DNA of 64,000 nucleotides from contig QBLY01000004.1 in assembly GCA_003241895.1 (NCBI GenBank), positions 36,724-100,723 on the forward strand. Direction: 5' to 3'. The translations under genes and the position numbers were made by a program. The notes beneath the pieces are model-generated. The model saw only the letters and a program-made list of their open reading frames with translations. It made no database searches and was not told where the DNA came from. Below are positions 48,227 to 57,574 of this stretch, piece by piece (the stretch's first letter is position 1; the number at the start of each line of letters is the position of its first letter). Origin of the DNA: Lysobacteraceae bacterium (GTDB lineage: Bacteria > Pseudomonadota > Gammaproteobacteria > Xanthomonadales > Xanthomonadaceae).

Positions 48227-49434
48227 CGCCAGGGGCCTCGCCAGCGTCCGGCACTGTGGGTGAAGTGTTCCGGGTTTTTCTTCGTCTGGGGCTGACGTCA
48301 TTCGGCGGGCCCATTGCGCACCTGGCCTATTTCCGCGAGGAGTTCGTGAAGCGGCGCGGATGGCTTGAAGAGGCGCAGTTCGCGCAGCTTCTGGGCCTGT
48401 GCCAGTTCCTGCCGGGGCCGGCCAGCAGCCAGATGGGCTTCGCGATCGGATTGTTCCGGAGCGGCTGGCGCGGCGCGCTGGCCGCGTTCGCGGCGTTCAC
48501 GCTTCCCTCGGTGCTGCTGATGTTCGGCTTCGCCGCGCTGGCGCCGCACCTGGGGTCGGGGCTGGGCGCCGCGGCAGTGCACGGTCTGAAGCTGGTGGCG
48601 GTGGTGGTGGTCGCCCACGCGCTGGTCGGGATGGTGCGCCAGCTGACGCCGGACCTGCCGCGCGCTTTGATCGCGGTCGGCGCGGCGGCGCTGGTGCTGC
48701 TCGCCGGCAAGGCCTGGACGCAGCTGGTGGCGATTGCCCTCGGTGGTTTGCTGGGGCTGTGGCTTTGCCGGCACGTGGCGACACCCGCAGCGCTCGCGCT
48801 GCCGCTGCGCTACGGCCGCCGTGCGGGATCGGTGGCCCTGGTGTTGTTCCTGGTCGGCCTGGCCGCCGCACTGGCCTGGCAGGCCACCGGCCCGCCCACG
48901 GCCGGCGCCTTGGCGGCGGCGTTCTACCGCTCCGGCGCGCTGGTGTTCGGAGGTGGGCACGTGGTTCTGCCGCTGCTGCAGCAGTCGGTGGTGGACGCCG
49001 GCTGGATTGCCCCCGACACCTTCCTCGCTGGCTACGGCGCCGCGCAGGCGGTGCCCGGTCCGATGTTCTCGCTGGCCGCGTTCCTGGGCGCCGAAGTGCC
49101 GGTGGGCCTGCCCGCAGCCGCGGGCGCCCTGATTGCGCTGCTGTCCCTTTTCGCGCCGGGCTTGTTGCTGCTGGTGGCGGTGTTGCCGATGTGGGCAAGC
49201 CTGGCGCGGCGGCCGTGGGCCGCGCACGCGATGGCTGGCGTCAACGCGGCCGTCGTGGGCCTGCTGGCGGCGGCGTTCTACGACCCGGTCTGGACCCAGG
49301 GCGTGCGCGGCCTGCTCGATCTCGGCATTGCACTGGTCGGACTGGGCCTGCTGATGGCGACGCGCATCGCCGCCGCGTGGGTCGTGCTGTGGTGCGTGGC
49401 CGCGACCGTGGCCGCAGCCGCGGTGGCCGTGTGA
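48223..49434 (+). CDS. chrA: Chromate ion transporter family protein (ChrA-like)
   Basis: The 403-residue polytopic protein has the duplicated CHR architecture. Each half begins with a related segment (LTSFGGPIAHLAYFREEFVKRR; LVFGGGHVVLPLLQQSVVDAGW) followed by the PGP motif (FLPGPASSQMG; VPGPMFSLA). Family members export chromate by proton antiport, although many chromosomal copies have unproven substrates. The ATG at 48223 overlaps the crbS stop (ATGA), so the genes are coupled, although a functional link to acetate sensing is not evident. About 11-12 helices are expected. Confidence 0.87.
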   Translation: MTPGASPASGTVGEVFRVFLRLGLTSFGGPIAHLAYFREEFVKRRGWLEEAQFAQLLGLCQFLPGPASSQMGFAIGLFRSGWRGALAAFAAFTLPSVLLMFGFAALAPHLGSGLGAAAVHGLKLVAVVVVAHALVGMVRQLTPDLPRALIAVGAAALVLLAGKAWTQLVAIALGGLLGLWLCRHVATPAALALPLRYGRRAGSVALVLFLVGLAAALAWQATGPPTAGALAAAFYRSGALVFGGGHVVLPLLQQSVVDAGWIAPDTFLAGYGAAQAVPGPMFSLAAFLGAEVPVGLPAAAGALIALLSLFAPGLLLLVAVLPMWASLARRPWAAHAMAGVNAAVVGLLAAAFYDPVWTQGVRGLLDLGIALVGLGLLMATRIAAAWVVLWCVAATVAAAAVAV

Positions 49435-49491
49435 TCCCCGCCCGGCGGACGGGGCTGGACCGGGACAGGCCCGATCGCCTGGCCATCGGCC

Positions 49492-49746
49492 TTACGCCGC
49501 CATCGGGAGATGCGGGTAGTCGGCCTGCCGGCTCTGGAACGACAGGATGTTGGGCTTGCAGACCACTCCCTTGTCGATCTTCATAGCGCGACAGTTCCGA
49601 AGGGTCGGATGGAGAACCGATCGGGGATAGAAAGCCAGCTTCGTGCAGCGCAGCGTCGCGGGGTGCGATGCGATGACCGCCGGAGGCCCGGGATGGTCGG
49701 GAAGTTCGCCGTATCGCGAAAACAGATGCGCGAAACGGGACGCCAA
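49492..49746 (-). CDS. Possible small protein or gene remnant
   Basis: An 84-residue reading frame on the minus strand has G or C at most third positions and ends with a segment of protein-like composition (KGVVCKPNILSFQSRQADYP). The start would be a TTG at 49746, with no clear ribosome binding site. It could be a short gene or the C-terminal remnant of a decayed one. The surrounding 568-base gap (49435-50002) has lower GC than its neighbours and holds nothing else I can name. Confidence 0.25.
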   Translation of the reverse strand: MASRFAHLFSRYGELPDHPGPPAVIASHPATLRCTKLAFYPRSVLHPTLRNCRAMKIDKGVVCKPNILSFQSRQADYPHLPMAA

Positions 49747-50002
49747 AATTTATGGCGTGCGGCAAACCTTGGCATTCCCGCCGACAGCAGACGGAAGTAC
49801 GACTCACCCCGGCATTCCCTCTTCAATTTCGGGCGTACACTTGTGCTTGGTTTGTCACCGATCCAGGTCTTTGATTCCTGGCGGACGGGAGCTGGAATTT
49901 GACATCGACGGGCAACCATACCCGGATCGCCTTTCCGCCTCCCGAGGTGCAGCCCGATCCGAATGCGCAACTTCGTACCGATGACGAATCTGGGGAGGCG
50001 CC

Positions 50003-51112
50003 ATGAGCAGTGTGGAATCGGGATCCGGCGGCGAATCGGACTGGGGCTCGCGCCGGCACGTCCATACGCTGCTGCTGATGGCCGTCACGGTCGCCGGTTT
50101 TTATCTGTGCTTTCTCGTGGTGGCGCCATTCGTGCCCGCCATGGCTGGTGCATTGGCATTGGCCGTGCTGTTTGCACCACTTCACCGGTGGCTGGAGCGG
50201 CGTCTCGGCGCTGGCAACATGGCGGCAACCATCAGCGTGCTGGTGGTAGCGCTGATCGTGGTCGCGCCGGCACTGGTGGTTGCCAGTCGGTTGATCAGTG
50301 AGCTTGGCCGGGGCGCGGATTCAATCCAGAAGATGGTTGAATCGGGCAGCTGGCGCGCTGCGTTCGACAATCACGCGCTGCTGGTGCCCATCGGTCATTG
50401 GCTGGACAGGCAGGTCGACCTGGGCGCCATCATCACACCCGTCGCCGGCTGGTTGACCAGCACCGGCACATCCCTGGTCCAGGGTTCGGTGGTCCAGGTG
50501 ATCGGCGTCGTGCTGACCTTCTACATGCTCTTCTACATGCTGCGCGATCGCGCAGCCGCAATGCAATCGCTGCGCGCACTCTCGCCGCTGTCGCCGCCGG
50601 ACATGAGCCAGCTGTTTTCCAATGTCACCGACACCGTGCATGCCACGGTCTACGGAACGCTGGTCGTGTCCGTGGTCCAGGGCGCACTCGGCGGCTTGAT
50701 GTTCTGGTGGCTTGGGTTGCCCGAACCCCTGGTATGGGGCGTGGTGATGGGTTTGCTGGCCGTGGTGCCGGTGCTGGGCGCCTTCGTCGTCTGGGTGCCG
50801 GCAGCCATCTTCCTGGCGCTGGACGGCCACGTTGGCAGCGCGGTGCTTCTTACCGCCTGGGGTGCCATCGTCGTCGGCGGGATCGACAACCTGCTGTATC
50901 CCATGCTGGTGGGCACCCGGCTGAAAATGCATACGCTCGTCGCCTTCGTCTCTATCGTAGGCGGGCTCATCATCTTCGGGCCGTCCGGCTTGATCCTGGG
51001 CCCGGTGGTGTTCACCGTGACCCGGCTGCTTCTCCAGGTGTGGAGGCGGCCACCCCTCGAGGCTCCGCTGAGCCCGTTGGACCCGTTGGACCCGGCCCCC
51101 AGACGCGACTGA
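50003..51112 (+). CDS. AI-2E family transporter (PerM/YdiK-like permease)
   Basis: The 369-residue inner-membrane protein has about eight helices and the AI-2E/UPF0118 hallmarks. These include a central amphipathic region (SRLISELGRGADSIQKMV), FYMLFYMLRD near residue 175, and the conserved C-terminal GLPEPLVWGVVMGLLAVVPVLG and PMLVGTRLKMHTLVAFVSIVGG. Members have been linked to autoinducer-2 export or to sodium/proton antiport; the substrate here is unknown. GGGGAGG precedes the ATG by five bases. The C-terminal tail (PLSPLDPLDPAP) is Pro-rich. It converges on the small membrane protein gene with a 10-base gap. Confidence 0.87.
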   Translation: MSSVESGSGGESDWGSRRHVHTLLLMAVTVAGFYLCFLVVAPFVPAMAGALALAVLFAPLHRWLERRLGAGNMAATISVLVVALIVVAPALVVASRLISELGRGADSIQKMVESGSWRAAFDNHALLVPIGHWLDRQVDLGAIITPVAGWLTSTGTSLVQGSVVQVIGVVLTFYMLFYMLRDRAAAMQSLRALSPLSPPDMSQLFSNVTDTVHATVYGTLVVSVVQGALGGLMFWWLGLPEPLVWGVVMGLLAVVPVLGAFVVWVPAAIFLALDGHVGSAVLLTAWGAIVVGGIDNLLYPMLVGTRLKMHTLVAFVSIVGGLIIFGPSGLILGPVVFTVTRLLLQVWRRPPLEAPLSPLDPLDPAPRRD

Positions 51113-51122
51113 CTGCCGCTGG

Positions 51123-51653
51123 CTACAGCGTGCGCGTGACTTCCGCGCCCAGCCCGGACAGGACGGTCGCCGCCCGGTCAGCCTCCTCGGTCGACAAGGC
51201 ATGCACGGCCAAGGTGAAGTGGCGCTGCGCCATCGCGTCCTGGGTGGCGATCACGTAGCGGTCCTGGTCGGGCCGCAGCGCCACCAGGCCGCCAAGCATC
51301 AGGCCGGCAATGGCACCCAGGAAGGCGAAGACTACTCCAGCAATCAGCGCCGAGCTGACGATCAGGGTCACGCCGAGCCACATCAGCACGGCCCAGGCGA
51401 CCACGCCCGCCACAAGGCCGGCAATACCGAACCGCAGATGGGCGATCACGATGGTGCGCCAGATGCCTTGGCCTTCCGGCTGCAGCTTGATGTTGGGATT
51501 GGGCTCAACGGGCGTGACCAACTTTACCTGGGCAGGCTGCAGGCCCGCGCCGGAAACAACGGCGTCCACCGCAGCGCGGGCAGCCGCTTCACTGGCGAAC
51601 ACAGCGGCCAGCTTGGTGTTGGAAACCTCGCCGGTAACGGGATTGTCGGACAT
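51123..51653 (-). CDS. Small two-helix membrane protein, general-stress-like domain
   Basis: The 176-residue protein has a soluble N-terminal domain resembling the 17M general stress domain (LAAVFASEAAARAAVDAVVSGAGLQPAQVKLV). A glycine-rich hairpin of two helices follows (AHLRFGIAGLVAGVVAWAVLMWL and LIAGVVFAFLGAIAGLMLGG, about 80-130), and then a second alpha/beta domain that binds no recognisable ligand. The ATG at 51653 is supported by GAGGAG seven bases upstream. Function is unknown. It is downstream of crbR on the same strand, separated by 132 bases. Confidence 0.7.
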   Translation of the reverse strand: MSDNPVTGEVSNTKLAAVFASEAAARAAVDAVVSGAGLQPAQVKLVTPVEPNPNIKLQPEGQGIWRTIVIAHLRFGIAGLVAGVVAWAVLMWLGVTLIVSSALIAGVVFAFLGAIAGLMLGGLVALRPDQDRYVIATQDAMAQRHFTLAVHALSTEEADRAATVLSGLGAEVTRTL

Positions 51654-51785
51654 GGCGCAGGCTCCTCGGGACAGAGCTTGAGCTTGCCACGCCGGGATGG
51701 CGCGGGACTGAGCGGGAGATGACTCGGCGCGCGTCGGGCACATTGCATGTTCGTGCGCGATGACGCGGCGTATTTCGCCCGACGC

Positions 51786-52451
51786 TCAGGCCACGACTGC
51801 TGCTTCCGGATCGACCGCAAGACGCCCCGCCAGCAGCACCGCCTGGGTGCGGTTGTTGGCGCCCAGCTTGCGCAGGATGGCGGTCATATGGGCCTTGATG
51901 GTGGCTTCGGAAACGCCCATGGCGTGGGCGATCTGCTTGTTGAGCAGGCCGCTGCCCAACATGCCGAGCACGCGGAACTGCTGGGGCGTGAGATCTCGAA
52001 TGCGCTTGGCGATGTCGGCTTCCTCTGGCGCCACGCCGCGGGCGTCGTCCGATTGCGGTGGCGCCCAGTGGCCGCCGTCGAGCACCGCGGCGATGGCGAT
52101 GCCGATGGTGGCCGTGTCGGACGACTTGGGGATGAAGCCGGCAGCGCCGTGTTCCAGCGCGCGGCGCACCACGCTGGGCTCTTCGCGCGCCGAGACGACG
52201 ATGATGGGAAGCTGCGGCTGGACGCCGCGCAGGTGCACCAGCGCGCTGAAGCCGTGCGCGCCGGGCATGTTCAGGTCGAGCAACAGCAGGTCGGCCTCTG
52301 GATTCGCCCCGGCGCTGGCGAACAGCGACTCGGCGTCCACCGACTCCACCAGCGTTGCCTGCGGCAGCAGCTTCGCCACGGCGCCCTTGAGCGCCTCGCG
52401 GAACAGCGGATGGTCGTCGGCCACCAGGATGGTGGGCGCGGACGGCAGCAT
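51786..52451 (-). CDS. crbR: LuxR-family response regulator, CrbR-type
   Basis: The 221-residue regulator has a receiver domain (acidic pair D12-D13 in VADDHP, phospho-acceptor D59 in LLLLDLNMPG, switch Lys in FIPKSSD). A C-terminal LuxR helix-turn-helix follows (LTPQQFRVLGMLGSGLLNKQIA, then ATIKAHMTAILRKL). The ATG at 52451 lies one base after the acs stop, so it is co-transcribed with acs. Genes of this kind next to acs are CrbR (also called ErdR or AgmR), activated by the kinase CrbS to induce acetyl-CoA synthetase. A matching CrbS is encoded at 44765-48226 in this window, which strengthens the assignment. Confidence 0.88.
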   Translation of the reverse strand: MLPSAPTILVADDHPLFREALKGAVAKLLPQATLVESVDAESLFASAGANPEADLLLLDLNMPGAHGFSALVHLRGVQPQLPIIVVSAREEPSVVRRALEHGAAGFIPKSSDTATIGIAIAAVLDGGHWAPPQSDDARGVAPEEADIAKRIRDLTPQQFRVLGMLGSGLLNKQIAHAMGVSEATIKAHMTAILRKLGANNRTQAVLLAGRLAVDPEAAVVA

Positions 52452-52452
52452 G

Positions 52453-54414
52453 TCAGTGGCCCAGGCGATCGCGCACGAGGTGGTCAACGACGCCCGGGTC
52501 GGCCAGCGTGGACGTGTCGCCCAGCGTCTCGCGCGCCACGCCTTCCGGGCCCGCCTCGGCGATCTTGCGCAGGATGCGCCGCATGATCTTGCCGCTGCGG
52601 GTCTTGGGCAGACCCGGCGCCCACTGCAGCCAGTCCGGCGCGGCGATGGCGCCGATGTCGTGGCGCACGTGGGCGACCAGTTCCTTGCGCAGCGCGTCGG
52701 TGGGCTCTATGCCCTCCTTGAGCGTCACGTAGGCGTAGATGCCCTGGCCCTTGATGTCGTGCGGCGCACCCACTACCGCCGCTTCGGCCACGGCCGGGTG
52801 GCCCACCAGCGCGCTCTCGACTTCAGCCGTGCCCATGCGGTGGCCGGAAACGTTGATCACGTCGTCCACGCGACCGGTGATCCAGTAGTAGCCGTCGGCG
52901 TCGCGGCGGCAGCCGTCGCCGGTGAAATACATGCCCGGGTAGGTGCTGAAGTAGGTTTCGATGTAGCGCTGGTGGTCGCCGTACACCGTACGCATCTGGC
53001 CCGGCCAGGAATCGAGCAGCACCAGGTTGCCCTCGTTGGCGCCTTCCAGCACCACGCCTTCGGCGCTCACCAGCGCGGGCCGCACGCCGAAGAACGGCAG
53101 CGTCGCCGAACCCGGCTTGGTCGGCACGGCGCCGGGCAGCGGCGAGATCAGGATGCCGCCGGTTTCAGTCTGCCACCAGGTGTCCACGATCGGGCAGCGG
53201 CCTTCGCCGACCACGCGGTGGTACCACTCCCAGGCCTCGGGATTGATCGGCTCGCCCACGGTGCCCAGCAGGCGGATGCTCTTGCGCGAGGTGCGCAGCA
53301 CGGGCCCGTCGCCCTCGCGCATCAGCGCGCGGATGGCGGTGGGCGCCGTGTAGAAGATGGTGACCTGGTGCTTGTCGCAAGCCTGCCAGAAGCGGCTCGT
53401 ATCGGGGTAGGTCGGCACGCCTTCGAACATCACCGTGGTGGCGCCGTTGGCCAGTGGCCCGTAAACCACGTAGCTGTGCCCGGTGACCCAGCCCACGTCG
53501 GCGGTGCACCAGAACACGTCGTCGGGCTTGAGGTCGAACACGCACTCGTGCGTGTAGCTCACCCAGGCAAGGTAGCCACCCGTGGTGTGCAGCACGCCCT
53601 TGGGTTTGCCGGTGCTGCCGGAGGTGTAGAGGATGAACAGCGGATCCTCCGCGTCCATCGGCGCCGCCTCGTGCGTGGCCGGCTGCGAATCGACCACCGC
53701 GTCGTACCAGCGGTCGCGCGGCATCTGCATCGGCGCGCCGTGGCCGGTGTGGCGCACCACCAGCACGGTTTCCACGGTGCTGGTGCCGGGCTTGGTCAGG
53801 GCTTCATCCACGTTGGCCTTGAGCGGGATGGTCTTTCCGCCACGCAGGCCTTCGTCGGCGGTGATCACCAGCTTGCTGCCGCAGTCGGCGATGCGGTTGG
53901 CGATGGAGTCGGCCGAGAAGCCGCCAAACACCACCGAGTGGATCGCGCCGATGCGCGCGCAGGCCAGCATGGCCACGGCGGCTTCGGGGATCATCGGCAG
54001 GTACAGGGTGATGCGGTCGCCCTTGACCACGCCCAGTGCGGTAAGCGCGTTGGCAAGCCGGCACACCATCGCGTGCAGCTCGCGGTAGCTGATGCGGCGC
54101 GCCGGGGTTGCCGGGTCGTCGGCTTCCCAGACGATGGCGGTCTTGTCGCCGCGCTCGGCCAGGTGGCGGTCCAGGCAGTTCACGCTGACGTTGAGCTGGC
54201 CGTCGGCGAACCAGCGCACGTGGAAGTTGCTGCGGTCGAAGGACGTGTCCTTGGCGCGCGTGTAGGGCCGCGACCAGTCGAGTCGTTGGCCGACCTTCAT
54301 CCAGAAGGCTTCGGGATCGCGGAGCGATTCGCCGTACAGCCGGTCGTAATCGGCGCGCTTGAGCGCGGCGGCGGCTTCGAAGTCATGCGGGACTGGGACG
54401 ATGCGTTCGGACAT
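52453..54414 (-). CDS. acs: Acetyl-CoA synthetase
   Basis: Acs activates acetate to acetyl-CoA through acetyl-AMP in the cytoplasm. The 653 residues match the family. The P-loop [13 protein letters not shown] is near residue 260, WWQTETGG near 410, [18 protein letters not shown] near 510, and the acetylation site is K609 in [10 protein letters not shown], the same number as in E. coli. GGAGG precedes the ATG. It heads the acs-crbR operon and is divergent from dcaP across 203 bases that include a TAGAC-N4-GTCTA palindrome. Confidence 0.97.
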   Translation of the reverse strand: MSERIVPVPHDFEAAAALKRADYDRLYGESLRDPEAFWMKVGQRLDWSRPYTRAKDTSFDRSNFHVRWFADGQLNVSVNCLDRHLAERGDKTAIVWEADDPATPARRISYRELHAMVCRLANALTALGVVKGDRITLYLPMIPEAAVAMLACARIGAIHSVVFGGFSADSIANRIADCGSKLVITADEGLRGGKTIPLKANVDEALTKPGTSTVETVLVVRHTGHGAPMQMPRDRWYDAVVDSQPATHEAAPMDAEDPLFILYTSGSTGKPKGVLHTTGGYLAWVSYTHECVFDLKPDDVFWCTADVGWVTGHSYVVYGPLANGATTVMFEGVPTYPDTSRFWQACDKHQVTIFYTAPTAIRALMREGDGPVLRTSRKSIRLLGTVGEPINPEAWEWYHRVVGEGRCPIVDTWWQTETGGILISPLPGAVPTKPGSATLPFFGVRPALVSAEGVVLEGANEGNLVLLDSWPGQMRTVYGDHQRYIETYFSTYPGMYFTGDGCRRDADGYYWITGRVDDVINVSGHRMGTAEVESALVGHPAVAEAAVVGAPHDIKGQGIYAYVTLKEGIEPTDALRKELVAHVRHDIGAIAAPDWLQWAPGLPKTRSGKIMRRILRKIAEAGPEGVARETLGDTSTLADPGVVDHLVRDRLGH

Positions 54415-54501
54415 GGGAATTCCTCCGGGCCAGGCTCAGGCCTGATGCCAAGACTACTCGGGTTCGCCGGCGATTCCGGTGCGCCCCTCGCGGCCATGCA
54501 T

Positions 54502-54515
54502 TAGACATTGGTCTA
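54502..54515. promoter_or_regulatory. TAGAC-ATTG-GTCTA palindrome between acs and dcaP
   Basis: A perfect 5-4-5 inverted repeat lies 87 bases upstream of the acs start and 102 bases upstream of dcaP. LuxR-type regulators bind such dyads, so it is a candidate CrbR site for one or both genes. Short dyads also arise by chance, so this rests on position rather than on a known consensus. Confidence 0.35.
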
Positions 54516-54617
54516 GCACGGCCCCGCCTTCGACCAATGGGTAATGGCGACCGCCGCGCGGCCCGGCACAGACGCCAGCGGCCAATGTGGCAACGGTCGC
54601 AATTCCGGGAGGGAAGC

Positions 54618-55949
54618 ATGAGCCGAAATACCCTCAAGCGTCGCACGCTGCTGCCACTCGCGGTCTTGCTCGCGATCGCCGCGCCGGCACAAGTCTTGGC
54701 ACAAGACGCCAGCGGGCAGGACCTCGAAGCCCGCATCGCCCAGCTCGAGCAGCTTGTGCAGGGACTGAAGACCGAGCTCGATGCACAGAAGGCCGCCACC
54801 GTTGCCGCCACGACGACCTTGCCGGCCGGCCCCCAGCCCGTGCAGGCCAGCACGTTGATGCCGGCCGCCAATCCCGGGACACGGTTTGGTTTCGGCGGCT
54901 TCATCGAGCTCGACGCCATGCTCAGCGACACCAGCGACGGCGAGTTGACCGACGACAGCGCCGGCCGATTGCTTTACCTGCCCAGCACCACGCCGGTGGG
55001 CGGAAGCAGCGAAGCCGGCCCGGACCTGGACGTGCACGCGCAGTTCTCGCGCTTCTGGTTCGCGGCCGACACCGATATCGACGGCCACAAGGTCAAGGGC
55101 TACATCGAGGCCGACTTGTTCGGCAACGCCAACGGCAACGAACAGTCCACCAACACCTACGGCCTAACCCTCCGCCATGCGTACGTGGGCTGGGACAAGT
55201 GGCTGGCCGGCCAGACCTGGTCGAACTTCCAGGACGCCGCCGCGCTGCCCGATGCGGTGGACTTCATCGGCCCGACCGAAGGCACCGTCTTCGTGCGGCA
55301 GGCCCAGCTGCGTTACACCAGCGGCCCTTGGTCGGCCTCGCTTGAGAAACCGGAAACCACGGTGACGCCCTACCTGGTCGGCGCCCGCATCAGCAGCGAC
55401 GACAATTCGCTGCCCGATGCCACCGTGCGCTACCTGCACAAGGCCGACTGGGGCCACTTCACCGTGGCGGGCCTGGTGCGCCAGCTCAAGTACCAGACAC
55501 CGCTGCTGGACGAAAGCGACTCGGCGTTCGCACTCAGCGTATCGGGCAAGTGGAACATCGGCGCCAATGACGACATCCGCTACATGGTCTCGTACGGATC
55601 GGGCATCGGCCGCTACCTGGGCCTGGGCCTGGGCAGCGACGCGCTGCAGGCAGCCGACGGCTCGCTGCAGGCGCTTGACGGCCGGGGCGGCTACATCGCC
55701 TGGCGCCACGCCTTCAACCCCAGGTTGCGCGGCAACCTGTTCGTTTCCGCCGCGTCGTACGACAACGACCCGCTGATCAGCGGCCTGGCGGTGACCAGAT
55801 CGGCCTGCTCCATCCACGCCAACCTGGTTTACACGGTATTGCCCAAACTCGAGATCGGCGCCGAGTTCATCCACGGCACCCGCGAAATTGAAAGCGGGCT
55901 GGACGGCGTCCTTCGCCGCCTGCACATGCACGTGAAGTACAACTTCTGA
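54618..55949 (+). CDS. DcaP-like trimeric outer-membrane porin
   Basis: The 443-residue protein has a Sec signal peptide (RTLLPLAVLLAIAAPAQVLA). A short coiled coil follows (LEARIAQLEQLVQGLKTELD), typical of DcaP, then a beta-barrel beginning RFGFGGFIELDAML and ending in the C-terminal aromatic MHVKYNF. DcaP porins admit negatively charged organic acids such as dicarboxylates and some antibiotics across the outer membrane. The ATG at 54618 follows GGGAGGGA. The MHS transporter gene starts 16 bases after its stop, so the two probably formed an organic-acid uptake operon, divergent from acs. Confidence 0.85.
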   Translation: MSRNTLKRRTLLPLAVLLAIAAPAQVLAQDASGQDLEARIAQLEQLVQGLKTELDAQKAATVAATTTLPAGPQPVQASTLMPAANPGTRFGFGGFIELDAMLSDTSDGELTDDSAGRLLYLPSTTPVGGSSEAGPDLDVHAQFSRFWFAADTDIDGHKVKGYIEADLFGNANGNEQSTNTYGLTLRHAYVGWDKWLAGQTWSNFQDAAALPDAVDFIGPTEGTVFVRQAQLRYTSGPWSASLEKPETTVTPYLVGARISSDDNSLPDATVRYLHKADWGHFTVAGLVRQLKYQTPLLDESDSAFALSVSGKWNIGANDDIRYMVSYGSGIGRYLGLGLGSDALQAADGSLQALDGRGGYIAWRHAFNPRLRGNLFVSAASYDNDPLISGLAVTRSACSIHANLVYTVLPKLEIGAEFIHGTREIESGLDGVLRRLHMHVKYNF

Positions 55950-55965
55950 CCCGGGGGACAACCTG

Positions 55966-57501
55966 ATGGCCACCATCGCAACCGCAACACACGACGCCAA
56001 CGGCAAGCCGTTGACCGCCGGGCACAAGAAAGTGATCTTCGCCTCAAGCCTGGGCACGGTTTTCGAGTGGTAAGACTTCTACCTGTACGGATCGCTGGCC
56101 GCGATCATCGCCGCGCAGTTCTTCAGCGGCGTGAATGAAACCACCGGCTTCATCTTCGCGCTGCTGGCGTTCGCGGCCGGCTTCGCGGTGCGTCCGTTCG
56201 GCGCCATCGTGTTCGGGCGCCTGGGCGACATGATCGGGCGCAAGTACACCTTCCTGGTCACGATCATCATCATGGGCATCTCGACTTTCCTGGTCGGCAT
56301 CCTGCCCAACTACGGCAGCATCGGAATGGCCGCGCCGGTCATCCTTATCGTATTGCGGCGGCTGCAGGGCCTGGCGCTGGGCGGGGAGTACGGCGGCGCT
56401 GCCACTTACGTCGCCGAGCATGCGCCGCACGGCAAGCGCGGGCTGTACACCAGTTTCATCCAGACCACGGCCACCATCGGCCTGCTGCTGTCGCTGGTGG
56501 TGATCCTGACCGTACGCGAAACCGTCGGGGTCGAGGCGTTCAACGCCTGGGGCTGGCGCATCCCGTTCCTGCTGTCGATCGTGCTGCTGGCCCTGCTGGG
56601 CGCAACGGCCGGCCAAGCGGTGGGGTGGTACGCGGGCCAGTTCTACGCCATGTACTTCCTCACCCAGTCGCTGAAGGTGGACAGCACCACGACCTGGATG
56701 CTGATCGGCGGCGCGCTGATCATCGGCACGCCGTTCTTCGTGTTCTTCGGCTGGCTGTCGGACAAGATCGGCCGCAAGCCGATCGTAATGGCCGGCTGCC
56801 TGATCGCGGCGCTGACCTACTTCCCGCTGTTCCAGGGCCTGACCCACTACGCCAACCCGGCCATCAGCGAAGCCAGCGCCAGTTCGCCGGTGGTGGTGGT
56901 GGCGGACCCGTCCACCGGCAGCTTCCAGTTCGATCCGATCGGCAAGAAGAAATTCAACAGCTCCTGCGACATCGCCACCGCGGTGCTGGCCAAGGCCGGC
57001 GTGCCCTACAAGGTGGAACCTGCCGCGGCCGGCACGGTGGCGACGCTGCGCATCGGCCAGACGCCACTGGCAAGTTACGAGGCCGGCGGCCTGGCGGCGG
57101 CGGACGCCGCGGCGCAGGGCGCGGCCTTCACCGCGTCGCTAAAGGCGGCATTGGCGCAGGCGGGCTATCCGGAGAAGGCCGATCCCGAACGCATCAACAA
57201 ACCCATGGTGCTGTTGATCCTGACGATATTGGTGCTGTACGTGACGATGGTCTACGGGCCGATCGCGGCCTGGCTGGTGGAACTGTTCCCAACCAGGATC
57301 CGCTACACGTCGATGTCGCTTCCCTACCACATCGGCAACGGCTGGTTCGGCGGCTTCCTGCCCACCATTTCCTTCGCGCTGGTGGCGGCCACGGGAAACA
57401 TCTACTACGGGCTGTGGTACCCGGTGGGCATCGCACTGATAACGTTCGTGATCGGCTGCCTGTTCCTGCATGAAACCAAGGACGTGGACATTACCAAGTA
57501 G
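55966..57501 (+). pseudogene. MHS family MFS transporter interrupted by an in-frame TAA
   Basis: From the ATG at 55966 the frame reads 35 codons ending SSLGTVFEW, then TAA at 56071-56073, then DFYLYGSLAAII and on to TAG at 57501. Relatives read FEWYDFYLYGSLA, so the stop replaces a tyrosine codon (TAC or TAT). Apart from this codon the 511-codon frame is intact. It has helix 2-3 motif RLGDMIGRKYTF, GGEYGGAATYVAEHAP and FPTRIRYTSMSLPYH, plus the long loop between helices typical of this subgroup. Members are proton symporters for organic acids. An ATG at 56131 could restart translation but would lack helix 1. A real mutation, a sequencing error or readthrough are all possible. Confidence 0.8.
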
Positions 57502-57543
57502 GCCGCCCGTCCCGGGCCGGGGCCCTGCCCGGCCTGTTTCCTC

Positions 57544-57570
57544 CGCCGGCGCCTGGTGCGCCGGCGTTTT
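57544..57570. terminator. Intrinsic terminator between MHS gene and zinc-ribbon SDR gene
   Basis: CGCCGGCGC (57544-57552) pairs perfectly with GCGCCGGCG (57558-57566) around CTGGT and is followed by TTTT. It serves the MHS gene ending at 57501; the convergent SDR gene ends at 57575. Confidence 0.85.
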
Positions 57571-57574
57571 CTAT

